IMG/VR virus record: IMGVR_UViG_3300018916_000001
Coordinates: 62,001-126,000 of that record
Source: a virus
Direction: 5' to 3' (one strand)
DNA length: 64,000 bases
This document shows positions 33,600 to 42,549 of the stretch, piece by piece. Every line of letters starts with the position of its first letter. The first letter of the stretch is position 1. The notes under the pieces were generated by a model, which was given only the letters and a program-made list of their open reading frames with translations, did no database searches and was not told the DNA's origin. A program made the position numbers and the translations under genes.

Positions 33600-36500
33600 A
33601 TGAATGACGACTTAATAGTTCAAAAGATTCTTAAGCTATTAGAGAACAACGCTGCTTTTATTGGTTATGCCCTTAACGGTGGAATTGGAACTAAGATAAA
33701 CGTCAGAAATACTGAGACAGGAAAAACTATTCAAGCTCTTAGTATTAATGTAGATTCTAGCGGGGAAGTTTTAGTTGTTAAAGATTCCGATGACGGTCAG
33801 TATAAAGCAGTTACATTCAAAGCAGCAGAACAAGTAACTGAAAGAATCATTCAGGTAAGAAAGACTAAGCCTGTGGATGACAAAAAAGTTATTGAATATA
33901 CAGATTCAGATATTGAAGTGTTTTATCTCTTTATCAAATTAATAGATACTGGTAGTCCTGTTTCTACTCAACTAACTTCTACTTGGATTAGAAAAGGTAG
34001 CTCATGTACTCAATTTGTTGGAGCGTATGAGAGATGTAATTATGCTGCTAGAGATACTATTGAAGGAACTTCTTATATGGGTTTGCCTTATAAACCTTAC
34101 TCAAGTTTAAATGATTGTCTTAACGACGATTTAGGCAGAGATGCTAAAACTCCTCATGGGACAGGGGATGAGCAAGGTTTAGGAGCAGGATTTAAAATAT
34201 ACTCTACTAGAATGACTTCGGATGCAGAACAAGCATTACAAGCTGCTTTAATCTCTCATGACAATTACTACGGAACTAATTTTAGAAAACTATTTGGTTA
34301 TGGAAGTATTTTAGAATGTTCTGGAGGAATGTTTGTTGTAGGATGGGAATCTGGATATGCAAGCCCAACACCAGAACAACAAGCTTTAGGTCAGTCAGGT
34401 ACCTATTTTACTCGCTGCGAATTTAGTTATTTGCCTGGATACACAAATGATTGTACTATTGCACAACAAAATGCTAGATATTGCGATACAAGAGGGTTTA
34501 TTAATAGTAAAGCTCCTCTTTTTGGTCAAGAAGAACCTGGACAACCTAGTTTAAATCAAGTTGACAATACTTGGGGACATCAATATGGTTGGGTAGATTT
34601 GTCTTACGACTTTATGTATAAGAGACACTTTATACCTTCCTATGTTAATGGAGCTGCTGCACAAGGTAGCTTTTTAATCTTAGAAGTAAATGATGACCAA
34701 ACACCTACTATTCCAGAAGGTTATTTCCCTTGGACTCCTGGTTGTCCTAGTAACTTAGGAGAAGGAGGCCCATATAATGGAAGTGGAGGTAACAGGTTTC
34801 CAGATGGCCCACCAAAACTAAAAAAAAGAGATATGAAACTCTCTACTCATAAAGCTGAAATTTGGTTGGGAAGCAGTAAAAAAGAAGAAGCAATTAAACT
34901 ATATGAGTTAGGTGCAAGTGACTTATTTTCTGGGATGTACAACGCCTTTATTTTAGCAGCTAACGAAACTCAAGTAGATATAGAAAATAGACTAAGAAGA
35001 AACTTTGCAATTAGTGAAGAAGACCAAGCAAAACATATTAAATTTTATGAAAACTGCAATAAAAACATTATTGATTTAAGAATTGACCCTAGAGTTTGGG
35101 TTTACATTTTAAATAACGTTCCTCTAAGTAACTATGTTACTCCTAGTATAGACGGAATTTTTACAGACCCTAGAAACCGTTCTTTACAACAAATCGTAGA
35201 TAACTTATATAACAGAACTATTAATTTAACAGTAGTAGATAATAAAACACAAGTTGTACATTTAAAACTAGGACTAGAACCAAAAAGTGTTCTTAGTAAT
35301 ACTGATTGTAAAGGAACAAAGTCAGGTAATCTCCCTATAAGTGCTAACGATTTAACACCTAATCAAAGTTGGGAATATAGGAAATACGTAACTATAAAAA
35401 TAAAAAACTGGCAAATAGAATCTACTTCTAACACTTTAGATACTACTTTAATCCCAAATACAACGTGGAATAAACAGTATATAGAAAGGAAATTTTTTAC
35501 TTCTTTTGGGAGCCTTATTTACAATGCTAGTGGAGGAGTTGGTACTGGTAATAGCGAGAGAGATGTTGCAAATAATATATTGCTTAGACCTAATAACGAT
35601 ATTTCTTTTATAGGCTTAACTTCTGGAAACAACTATGAACAATACAATTACAGTCAAGCTAATAATCCTACAAGTAGTAGCGTTTTTACCCCTATGATTT
35701 TCTTTGTTAATAGCAGCACTTTTTTAGCTAAAAATACTTCATCTGGGGATAGTCAACGACGAGTTTTACTATCTACTTCTAGTTGGTGGGCTTTATGGGA
35801 CAGAAGTATCTTAGACTCTACTAAAAAGAGATTAAGTTCTGTAGTAGGGTATGAGAGAAATATTTATCAAATACTTACAAGTTATGGGTTAGACCCTAAT
35901 TTAAACTACACAAGTATTAGTAATAACAGTCATATTAGTAATAGAACTTACTTTGATTATGTTCTTAACAGACCTAAACTATTAGTACCTTCTAATATTA
36001 AAAGTGTAAGAAATAAGCTAGTACCAGTAACTAATGATAATAGCTTTACAGCTTTATCTACTAGAAAAAATACTCTTAATGCTTACGGATTAAATTTCTA
36101 CTATACTTATCATCTTACTTCTTGGTCACAGTATCGTTTAAGTGGTAGATTAGATAATATTACGGTTCCTAACTTAGGTGTACTGTCTCCTTTTTATGGA
36201 AATTCTAATTTAAATACTCACAATACGAGAGAAAGTGTTTTGGCTATAAATACTGATTCTGGTAGTTATGTGTCCACTCGACGATTAGATACTAATCAAT
36301 GGTTTAATAATTTTTGGGCGCAATTAATATTTGACGGTTCTATTAAAGTAGATGTGGATTCTTATAAAAATGTAGAATTTAATCCTCCTACTAATCCAAC
36401 ACGATATATTAAATACGCTACTAATCAACTTAATTCTAATAATGAGTATAGCTTTGTCTTAGATAAAGTACAAAATTTAGAAACCGTCCTTACTCCCGGA

Positions 36501-36626
36501 GTTCTAGATATTACTAAACAAGTTCCTATTAAAAAGCCCACTAATGTAGAGCTAGACCCTAATATGTCTTTCCTAGTGTATTTATTTCCATTCGTTTCTG
36601 TGACTAAGAAAAAGAAGGAGATATAA
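33600..36626 (+). CDS. very large Cys-rich tail-tip / receptor-region protein
   Basis: 1,008 residues; the start is 12 bp from the divergent regulator. The N-terminus (about 1-80) is alpha/beta. Residues about 140-420 are Cys-, Trp- and Tyr-rich with an adhesin-like, loop-rich appearance (RKGSSCTQFVGAYERCNY, GYTNDCTIAQQNARYC, FPWTPGCPSNLGEGGP). The remaining C-terminal part is beta and Asn-rich. Several Cys could form disulfides. It is the last plus-strand gene before the tRNA cluster; receptor binding is plausible but unproven. Confidence 0.45.
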   Translation: MNDDLIVQKILKLLENNAAFIGYALNGGIGTKINVRNTETGKTIQALSINVDSSGEVLVVKDSDDGQYKAVTFKAAEQVTERIIQVRKTKPVDDKKVIEYTDSDIEVFYLFIKLIDTGSPVSTQLTSTWIRKGSSCTQFVGAYERCNYAARDTIEGTSYMGLPYKPYSSLNDCLNDDLGRDAKTPHGTGDEQGLGAGFKIYSTRMTSDAEQALQAALISHDNYYGTNFRKLFGYGSILECSGGMFVVGWESGYASPTPEQQALGQSGTYFTRCEFSYLPGYTNDCTIAQQNARYCDTRGFINSKAPLFGQEEPGQPSLNQVDNTWGHQYGWVDLSYDFMYKRHFIPSYVNGAAAQGSFLILEVNDDQTPTIPEGYFPWTPGCPSNLGEGGPYNGSGGNRFPDGPPKLKKRDMKLSTHKAEIWLGSSKKEEAIKLYELGASDLFSGMYNAFILAANETQVDIENRLRRNFAISEEDQAKHIKFYENCNKNIIDLRIDPRVWVYILNNVPLSNYVTPSIDGIFTDPRNRSLQQIVDNLYNRTINLTVVDNKTQVVHLKLGLEPKSVLSNTDCKGTKSGNLPISANDLTPNQSWEYRKYVTIKIKNWQIESTSNTLDTTLIPNTTWNKQYIERKFFTSFGSLIYNASGGVGTGNSERDVANNILLRPNNDISFIGLTSGNNYEQYNYSQANNPTSSSVFTPMIFFVNSSTFLAKNTSSGDSQRRVLLSTSSWWALWDRSILDSTKKRLSSVVGYERNIYQILTSYGLDPNLNYTSISNNSHISNRTYFDYVLNRPKLLVPSNIKSVRNKLVPVTNDNSFTALSTRKNTLNAYGLNFYYTYHLTSWSQYRLSGRLDNITVPNLGVLSPFYGNSNLNTHNTRESVLAINTDSGSYVSTRRLDTNQWFNNFWAQLIFDGSIKVDVDSYKNVEFNPPTNPTRYIKYATNQLNSNNEYSFVLDKVQNLETVLTPGVLDITKQVPIKKPTNVELDPNMSFLVYLFPFVSVTKKKKEI

Positions 36627-36633
36627 TTAAAAA

Positions 36634-36703
36634 GCGAATAAAGAGGCTCGAACTCTTGACTTCTAGTTGGAAGCTAGAAATATTACCACTATACTATATT
36701 CGC
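36634..36703 (-). tRNA. tRNA-Gly (UCC)
   Basis: A 70-nt cloverleaf read on the minus strand. The acceptor stem GCGAATA/TATTCGC is perfect. The anticodon loop CTTCCAA is closed by TCTAG/CTAGA. The T arm is AAGAG-TTCGAGC-CTCTT and the D loop contains GTGGTAA. No encoded CCA. A short T run follows the 3' end. Confidence 0.92.
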
Positions 36704-36708
36704 ATTAG

Positions 36709-36781
36709 CGCACAGAGCTAAGATTCGCACTTAGGATTCTAGTTTTGGAGACTAGCGTGTTCCTACTACACTATTCTGGCG
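36709..36781 (-). tRNA. tRNA-Trp (CCA)-like, imperfect acceptor stem
   Basis: Minus-strand cloverleaf with D arm GTGT-AGTAGGA-ACAC, anticodon arm CTAGT-CTCCAAA-ACTAG (anticodon CCA) and T arm CTAAG-TGCGAAT-CTTAG. The acceptor arms CGCCAGA and TCTGTGCG pair only with one bulged U, and T-loop position 55 is G rather than U. It may be a decaying or unusually processed tRNA. It lies 5 bp from tRNA-Gly. Confidence 0.6.
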
Positions 36782-36803
36782 GATAAACTAAACCTAGCAC
36801 AAG

Positions 36804-37010
36804 CTAATCAGTATTGTCAACTTTAATACTAATATTAGTTATTGCAAACTCTATAGACTTATAAAAAGACTTATAAAACTCTATTTCTTCTTTTAGTCTA
36901 TTAGGAATATCATCTATAGTTTCTACATCAAAAATATGCTCAACACCTCCACTATTACCAGATAAACCAATAGTAGGAGCTTTAGCCTTGATAGTAGTTA
37001 AGTAGTTCAT
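36804..37010 (-). CDS. small hypothetical protein
   Basis: 68 residues with an N-terminal TTIKAKAPTIGLSGNSGG segment and a helical IPNRLKEEIEFYKSFYKSIEF. It sits between the tRNAs and the ferritin-like gene, 4 nt from the latter. No family recognised. Confidence 0.45.
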   Translation of the reverse strand: MNYLTTIKAKAPTIGLSGNSGGVEHIFDVETIDDIPNRLKEEIEFYKSFYKSIEFAITNISIKVDNTD

Positions 37011-37014
37011 TTAG

Positions 37015-37500
37015 TTATCTCTTTAATTGGCTATGAATCTTTTCGTCTTCTCTTATAGTAGATAATATTTTAATATCTAACTTATATAGAGAATTTTTAG
37101 TGATATAGCTTAGAAACTTAACTAGATACAAAAGAAGTGAGTAATATGAATAAGCTATCTTCTCTCCATTTTGTACAAATCTTAGTAAATCTCTTGTAGA
37201 ATAGCTAGATGCAGTTTTTCCTCTAAAGATTATGTAAAATAATGGATTTCTTATAGATAACTTATTATTTACTTTCTTTTTCTCATTTTTATATTGTATA
37301 GACTCTACTAGATATTTAGAGGGTATAATTTCCTCTCGTTTATCTAATAGAGAATACAACATCTTAGAGTGTTTCTTTTCTTCTATAGATAACTGATTAA
37401 AGAAGTTAGAATACTCATCATTTCTACTAGATATCTTTTTATAGAAGTTAGATAGTGCATATTCATAATTAGCTAGTTTTCGATATATAAGACTTAACAA
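37015..37500 (-). CDS. ferritin-like (rubrerythrin-type) four-helix protein
   Basis: A 161-residue helical protein. NYEYALSNFYKKISS (Glu13), LSIEEKKHSKML (Glu40/Glu41/His44), a third helix NGEKIAYSYYSLLL (Glu near 112) and IREDEKIHSQLKR (Glu153/His156) repeat the E...ExxH...E...ExxH order of diiron ferritin-like proteins. The similarity is by pattern, and metal binding is inferred. It overlaps the sulfotransferase-glycosyltransferase gene by 32 nt, suggesting coupled expression. Confidence 0.55.
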   Translation of the reverse strand: MLSLIYRKLANYEYALSNFYKKISSRNDEYSNFFNQLSIEEKKHSKMLYSLLDKREEIIPSKYLVESIQYKNEKKKVNNKLSIRNPLFYIIFRGKTASSYSTRDLLRFVQNGEKIAYSYYSLLLYLVKFLSYITKNSLYKLDIKILSTIREDEKIHSQLKR

Positions 37501-39259
37501 AACTTTTAAACTTATTAAAGATTACTCTCATTATAAATTTAAAGTCTAAATCTTGTATATTATCTAAACTAAAATTCTTAAAAGAAAGATAGTAACAGAA
37601 TAATCTAGTAAAACTCCTCTTGTATTCTTCTCTATCTACCACATATCTCTGAAGTATCTTTTTACCTATAGATACTAAATCTCTTTTATTACTGGAGAGT
37701 GAATCGTTTAGTCTTCTATAAGTTACTATATAGTCTTTCGTACATTTGAAAGTTGCTACTTGAGACAGTTGAATAAGAAAATCCCAATCTTCACATACAT
37801 TATAAGCTGTACAAAATTCTATATCATTCTCTCTAATTACTTCTGTTTTAATGAAGAGATTAGAACCACATCCTAAGAAGTTATATTGAATAGCATCTTT
37901 AAAGACATCTCCATTACAAATTTTAGCTTTACTTTTAGTTACTATATCTCCTCTCTTATCTAGAACTCTACTATAAACACAATCTACATAAGGATATCTC
38001 TTAAATGTCTCAACGGATTTCTCTACTAATTGAGAATCCCAAGTATCATCTGCATCACAAAATGAGATAATGTCTGTACATAAAGCTAATCCTTTATTTC
38101 GTATAAAAGAAACACCTTGATTACATTCATATTTAAGTAAAGAAAACCTATCTCTTATATCTTCACTTAAACAACCTATAAATCTCTGGGATATCTCATA
38201 ACTTCTATCTGTACTAGCATCATCTATAATTACTACTCTAATATTTTTATATGTTTGATTAGCTATAGAAGATAATGTTTCTTCTATATAATCTTCCTTA
38301 TTATAAAGAGGTACTACTACATAAACTTCAGGTATATAATCTTTTAAAGAACTATTTTTGACAACACCTTTATTTAGATAAAATTGATAATCTAACTTCT
38401 TTTTATTAACTACTAAATCATATATAGTTTCTTTAGTTATTGGATGCTCAAAGCAGTTCTTTATATAATCAAATCTTTCTCTATATCTTTTACTAAAGCC
38501 CTCTTCAATTTGTTTAGATATATTCTTATCTCTATTAGATTCGACTTCTTCTGTAGTTTTTAATATATTCTCGTGATGTTGTTCATTACCTATATTAGGA
38601 ATTACTTTTAATGTGTTTTCTATCCTACCATTTATAAGATATTGAATGTCTGCTTCAATATACAGTGAGTTTAATAAAGATTCTAGAGTTTTATATGGAT
38701 TCTCAGTTAGTTCTCTATAAGTAATACAAAAACTATAAGGAATGATAGTCGTATCATTGTACCAACTTACTTTTACTGAGTTCTCTAGTATATCTTTGCC
38801 ATATACATATTTCTTAACTATAGAAGTATTAGGTTCATTTCTCTTAGAGATTAAATGTATATATATTTCTACTAGAGATTCTTCGTACTTTTCACAAGCT
38901 CCTAGTAAATCCATTTCTCCAAATAGCTCTAAATTATCTTTACTAGCTTTTAATATAGATAATACAGTAGGTATAGGAGGTCTTACGATGTATATAACAT
39001 AAATATCTCTCTTACATAATTTTCTCAGTTTATCAATATCTTCTAGATAAAGAGCGTGGCAAGGTGTCTTCTCTATAAGTATTCCCTCATTAAAAGAATC
39101 TAAATAAGTTGCTAACTCTTCTAATGTCTTTACTCTATTACTAAGAAGTTTACTCTCATATAAAATCTTAGTATTAGGTAATCCACACAAATAAGAAAGT
39201 AATAATGTACTTCCTGATCTACCCGCACCTACTATAAATATCAGTTTTTTGTTACTCAT
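37469..39259 (-). CDS. sulfotransferase - family 2 glycosyltransferase fusion
   Basis: A 596-residue two-domain enzyme. The N-terminus has VGAGRSGSTLL (Gly11-Leu20), the PAPS-binding P-loop of sulfotransferases, followed by EKTPCHALYL and IYIVRPPIPTVLS, which fit the sulfotransferase core (about 1-270). The second domain begins near 310 with VYVVVPLYNKEDYIEETL, continues with VVIIDDASTDRS and FCDADDTWD (the DxD nucleotide-sugar motif near 400), and ends with CEDWDFLIQLS, a GT2 glycosyltransferase. One chain could add and sulfate a sugar on host surface glycans, virion proteins or DNA. Target unknown. Confidence 0.85.
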   Translation of the reverse strand: MSNKKLIFIVGAGRSGSTLLLSYLCGLPNTKILYESKLLSNRVKTLEELATYLDSFNEGILIEKTPCHALYLEDIDKLRKLCKRDIYVIYIVRPPIPTVLSILKASKDNLELFGEMDLLGACEKYEESLVEIYIHLISKRNEPNTSIVKKYVYGKDILENSVKVSWYNDTTIIPYSFCITYRELTENPYKTLESLLNSLYIEADIQYLINGRIENTLKVIPNIGNEQHHENILKTTEEVESNRDKNISKQIEEGFSKRYRERFDYIKNCFEHPITKETIYDLVVNKKKLDYQFYLNKGVVKNSSLKDYIPEVYVVVPLYNKEDYIEETLSSIANQTYKNIRVVIIDDASTDRSYEISQRFIGCLSEDIRDRFSLLKYECNQGVSFIRNKGLALCTDIISFCDADDTWDSQLVEKSVETFKRYPYVDCVYSRVLDKRGDIVTKSKAKICNGDVFKDAIQYNFLGCGSNLFIKTEVIRENDIEFCTAYNVCEDWDFLIQLSQVATFKCTKDYIVTYRRLNDSLSSNKRDLVSIGKKILQRYVVDREEYKRSFTRLFCYYLSFKNFSLDNIQDLDFKFIMRVIFNKFKSFVKSYISKTS

Positions 39260-39260
39260 C

Positions 39261-39647
39261 TTAGAGAAAATCCTTATAATCTACTTTAAAATACTTACCT
39301 AAAACTTTAGCAATAGATCTATCTATCTCACGAATTTCATGTAAAATATCTCTAGTTAAACTATCACTTCCAATCACAGAAACTAAGTCTTCAAAAGTTA
39401 GCTCTAAATTTTCCATTAAAGCTTTTAAAAATTCTAAGGGTTCTAACTGTGGCAAAGGATAATGTTCATCTTCATACTCTTCGATTAAAAGAGATAAAAG
39501 ATGTCCTACCATTTCATCTTCTTGAGTACGATTATCTCCAAATAGTAAAGATTCTACTAACTCTAAGTATTTGTCGTATTGTTCTTCAGATTCGATTTTC
39601 TTAGGAACAATCTCAGATAATTGAATGTATCTCTCTTGATAGAACAT
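39261..39647 (-). CDS. HigA-type antitoxin / HTH protein (COG5499-like)
   Basis: 128 residues. LLSLLIEEYEDEHYPLPQLEPLEFLKALMENLELTFEDLVSVIG, then LTRDILHEIREIDRSIAKVLGKYFKV follows the layout of the large HigA-like antitoxin family: an 'L.E.YE..HYP....P.E.L..LME...L...DL...IG' start and a degenerate HTH. No adjacent toxin. The HTH recognition segment lacks the usual 'G.R..S..VL.GKR.IS' match (IREIDRSIAK instead). It could regulate phage transcription or counter host toxins. Confidence 0.7.
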   Translation of the reverse strand: MFYQERYIQLSEIVPKKIESEEQYDKYLELVESLLFGDNRTQEDEMVGHLLSLLIEEYEDEHYPLPQLEPLEFLKALMENLELTFEDLVSVIGSDSLTRDILHEIREIDRSIAKVLGKYFKVDYKDFL

Positions 39648-39651
39648 AAAA

Positions 39652-40047
39652 TTACTTCTTCCTAATAATCTTTGGATCTTCTGATTCTTCGTATCTACTA
39701 AATCCTAAGAAGTCACCTGAATCATGACTGAGATAAGGGTCAATCCAATTTACAAAGTTCTTTATCTCATTAGAATAGTTCTTTAAATTACAACGAATAC
39801 ATAGAAAATACTGTTCTGCTATATCATCAAATCTTAGAGTAGAAATAGTATCAGCAGCAAAATAGTAACTATCACAAGTTAACATATATTGCCATCTCTC
39901 ACTCTGACTAAATAAAGGATGTGAAGAAAGTGATATATTTACCTCCTCTATCTCGTGATAAATCATGTACTTTAGAATATCGATTATTCTCTTAGGAGTA
40001 TCTTTACGTAACCTAGCATTAAAATGAAACTCAGTGTACATTCCCAT
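39652..40047 (-). CDS. conserved-looking phage hypothetical (MGMYTEFHF start)
   Basis: 131 residues starting MGMYTEFHFNARLRKDTP, an opening found in a recurring group of small phage proteins of unknown function, with a Cys/Tyr-rich centre (MLTCDSYYFAADT, YFLCIRCNLKNY). Four bases separate it from each neighbour. No catalytic motif identified. Confidence 0.55.
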   Translation of the reverse strand: MGMYTEFHFNARLRKDTPKRIIDILKYMIYHEIEEVNISLSSHPLFSQSERWQYMLTCDSYYFAADTISTLRFDDIAEQYFLCIRCNLKNYSNEIKNFVNWIDPYLSHDSGDFLGFSRYEESEDPKIIRKK

Positions 40048-40051
40048 AGTC

Positions 40052-40279
40052 TTAGTTCTCCAATATATAAACAGTTAAGTTCTCTAATACATCTGTGAAA
40101 TTACCAGAAAATAACACTTTATCTTTTTTCTTAATATCATAAGTATGTAAATTAGGAGAAAGCACTACTTTTGCATTTATCTTATTTGCTAGTATTTCTA
40201 AAGTTTCTTTTGGATATTCACTTCCCCAAGTAACATAATCTACTAGAAACCTAATTACTTCACGTTTAGATTTTTTCAT
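40052..40279 (-). CDS. small hypothetical protein
   Basis: 75 residues with a basic N-terminus (MKKSKREVIRFLVDY) and an alpha/beta remainder. It is the first gene of the minus-strand operon that runs to 36634 and is divergent from the portal gene. No recognised family. Confidence 0.45.
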   Translation of the reverse strand: MKKSKREVIRFLVDYVTWGSEYPKETLEILANKINAKVVLSPNLHTYDIKKKDKVLFSGNFTDVLENLTVYILEN

Positions 40280-40330
40280 AAATAGTAATATGTTAAACTT
40301 TTTAATAGATATAAATAATTATTAATACTA

Positions 40331-41626
40331 ATGAATCCAAATTTTCAAGAAGCTTTATATACAACTAATCATTCATCTAAAATCTCTAGACTTTCTCAAA
40401 ATGTAGTACAAGAAATTAGTAGAGACGACCCTACTTCTCTTACTGAATATCTTAAAATGTTACATTCCGATCCTGTAGTAAAAGCTTGTGTAGATATCAA
40501 ATGTCTACGAGCTTCTAATACTTTCGGAATTTATCAGCATACTAAATCTGAAATTACAGACTTTATGCAAGGAATGTTTGCTAATATGCGAGATACATTG
40601 AAGAAAAATGTAGGTGAGTTAGCAATATGTACTGCATTAGGCTTCTCTGTTGCTGAAATCAACTTTAAAATAGATAAGTCATATCTTGTATTAGATAGTA
40701 TTTATGCGCTTAATTTAGAAAGAGTAAAGTTTAAAGGTAGTAGAGGTTATATTGAGTACGTAATTTACTCAGATAATAAAAACACTAATATAGAAATTCC
40801 ATATAAAAAAGTCATTCATATAACCAATTCATCTTCTACTACTTTTAATGACCCATTTGGAAGTGCAGAATGTAAAAGAGCTTATAAATATTCTCAAGCA
40901 AAGATGGCAATTTTATCTGATATGGTACTTTCAGGTAGAAATTTAGCAACTGGAATCTTAGTAGGTAAGGTGGATAGTAATATTAGCACTGTAATGATGG
41001 ATATGTATGGTAATCCATTGATCGGAGCTAACGGTCAACCTGTTAAGAAAGGCGCTCATCAAGCATTATTCGAGAAGTTAATTGCTTTAGAGAATCATTC
41101 AGTATTAGTGACAGATAAAGCTAATGATATTATGCCTATCTCAGTACCAGATGGAAGTCAATTTTGGAACAATGCACTTCAACAATTAGATAAATATATA
41201 ATGAGGAGCTTTGGTGTACCTACATTAGTATTTGAGGAAGGTTCAGGTGCTTTAGGAGTAGCTACCTTATCTGTTAAACAATCAACTCTTTTAGACGCAA
41301 CAGTAGAAGTCATTGTAAATCAAATCCAAGACCAGATTATAGAGAAAGTCTGTAAACCCATTATCTTATGGAACTTTGGCAAACAAAAAGATTATGGTAA
41401 GTTCGCTATTGATTCTAGTTCTGACCCTGGAGTTGAAATGCAACAACTTCAAAATATATTCACTGCTATATCAATGGGTATATTTAGTGCAGATGACCCT
41501 GTAGTAAGCAATAGAATTAGAGGGGTACTTAATCTTCCAATTCAAACAGAGAAAGAGATTGAAGAAGCTAAAGCTCTAAAACAAATAGAACAACAAAGCC
41601 AAATGCAGCAACAACCTCCAATGTAA
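40331..41626 (+). CDS. portal protein, Mu gp29 (DUF935)-like
   Basis: 431 residues with the course of a DUF935 portal: LTEYLKMLHSDPVVKACVDIK near the N-terminus (about 37-57), GELAICTALGFSVAEINF (about 97-114), a middle KVIHITNSSST.. DPFGSAECKRAY segment (about 158-182), then NNALQQLDKYIMRSFGVPTLVFEEGSGA and a Gln-rich C-terminus. Portal rings form the DNA entry channel in the head vertex. It is the only head gene in the window and is isolated on the plus strand between minus-strand operons. Confidence 0.85.
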   Translation: MNPNFQEALYTTNHSSKISRLSQNVVQEISRDDPTSLTEYLKMLHSDPVVKACVDIKCLRASNTFGIYQHTKSEITDFMQGMFANMRDTLKKNVGELAICTALGFSVAEINFKIDKSYLVLDSIYALNLERVKFKGSRGYIEYVIYSDNKNTNIEIPYKKVIHITNSSSTTFNDPFGSAECKRAYKYSQAKMAILSDMVLSGRNLATGILVGKVDSNISTVMMDMYGNPLIGANGQPVKKGAHQALFEKLIALENHSVLVTDKANDIMPISVPDGSQFWNNALQQLDKYIMRSFGVPTLVFEEGSGALGVATLSVKQSTLLDATVEVIVNQIQDQIIEKVCKPIILWNFGKQKDYGKFAIDSSSDPGVEMQQLQNIFTAISMGIFSADDPVVSNRIRGVLNLPIQTEKEIEEAKALKQIEQQSQMQQQPPM

Positions 41627-41874
41627 TTAATTTAATAGCTCTATAACTGTGCCTTGGTAATACAGATTAAAATCCTCCTGATAGTCTCCGTTCTCTTGGC
41701 AATCTTCTCCTACATAAACTTTCCAATTACCATTAAGGTCTATAACACATCTCTACTAAAACTAAAGTTATTCTCTATAAAATCTTCTATAACAGCACTC
41801 AAATATGCTATAGAAGTATCTGTTTTTGTTTCAAGAATACTTTTAAAATCAGGACTAATGAATACTCCTCTCAT
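41627..41874 (-). pseudogene. small gene with a -1 frame break
   Basis: From ATG 41872-41874 the frame encodes MRGVFISPDFKSILETKTD... for 44 codons and stops at TAG. In the -1 frame the next codons immediately read CVIDLNGNWKVYVGEDC... and continue to a TAA at 41627-41629, one base from the convergent portal stop. Together they make a natural-looking ~82-residue protein. There is no slippery heptamer, so a mutation or sequence error is more likely than programmed shifting. It overlaps the end of the release-factor-like gene. Confidence 0.55.
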
Positions 41875-42541
41875 TTTCTTTCTCCAGTAATTCTTCTAAC
41901 CAAGACTTAAATTCTTCTTTACTAAGTTCATCAAAAAACTCTCTAACATCTTTAAATTCTCTAAGCTCAGATTTAGGTGTATTGTGAAATTCTTCTATAA
42001 TTTCTCTCAAATGAGCTTGAAATTTAAAGTCATTATTTTCAACTTCATTTAACTTCTCATCAATTTCTTGTTCATTGTTTAAATCTTGTACTCCAATACT
42101 TAAGAGATAATTCTTCCACTTCTCTTCTTCTACTTGTTCTTTATAGAGTTTAGCTTTTACTATTCTCTCCGCCATTTCTCTATTTCTTAGCTGATCAGCT
42201 TCTTCTCCACAAATAGAAGAGAGTCCAGAAGGTATATGAGTTACTTGTGCGTAATACTCAACTCTAGCTGTTTTCTGGTCTTTACCTTCTTGAGTATCTA
42301 TAAACTTACATTTAAGTTCTTTTGGGTCTATATAGAAATCATCAGGTTCTTCGTATATAAGATTTTCATACTCTTGACTTTTCTCCAAAATAAGTTTGTA
42401 GATGTTAGAATCTTTACTTATTAAATAGATTATCTCTACTCCATTATCAGTAATTAGCTCTTGTACTGGTCTAAAATTATAGTCTGTTGAAAGATTAGGA
42501 TTTTTACTACTGAAACATTCTACAAATATAGTTTCTATCAT
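41855..42541 (-). CDS. release-factor-like protein lacking GGQ
   Basis: 228 residues. Residues about 80-136 read KFIDTQEGKDQKTARVEYYAQ, then VTHIPSGLSSICGEEADQL, then NREMAERIVKAKLYKEQ. This parallels the class I release factor core 'SGPGGQ.VN...SAVR.THIPTG....C..ERSQ..N...A...L.A.L', with GKDQ where the catalytic GGQ should be. The rest of RF1/RF2 (codon-recognition domain) is absent, and the C-terminus is an acidic helical extension. It could bind ribosomes without hydrolysing peptidyl-tRNA. Confidence 0.6.
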   Translation of the reverse strand: MIETIFVECFSSKNPNLSTDYNFRPVQELITDNGVEIIYLISKDSNIYKLILEKSQEYENLIYEEPDDFYIDPKELKCKFIDTQEGKDQKTARVEYYAQVTHIPSGLSSICGEEADQLRNREMAERIVKAKLYKEQVEEEKWKNYLLSIGVQDLNNEQEIDEKLNEVENNDFKFQAHLREIIEEFHNTPKSELREFKDVREFFDELSKEEFKSWLEELLEKENERSIH

Positions 42542-42549
42542 TTTTTCTA

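Noticed and set aside
41654-41890. Plus-strand 78-residue hydrophobic frame after the portal
   Set aside because: It lies antisense to a frame-broken minus-strand gene whose translation looks more protein-like, and has no ribosome site.
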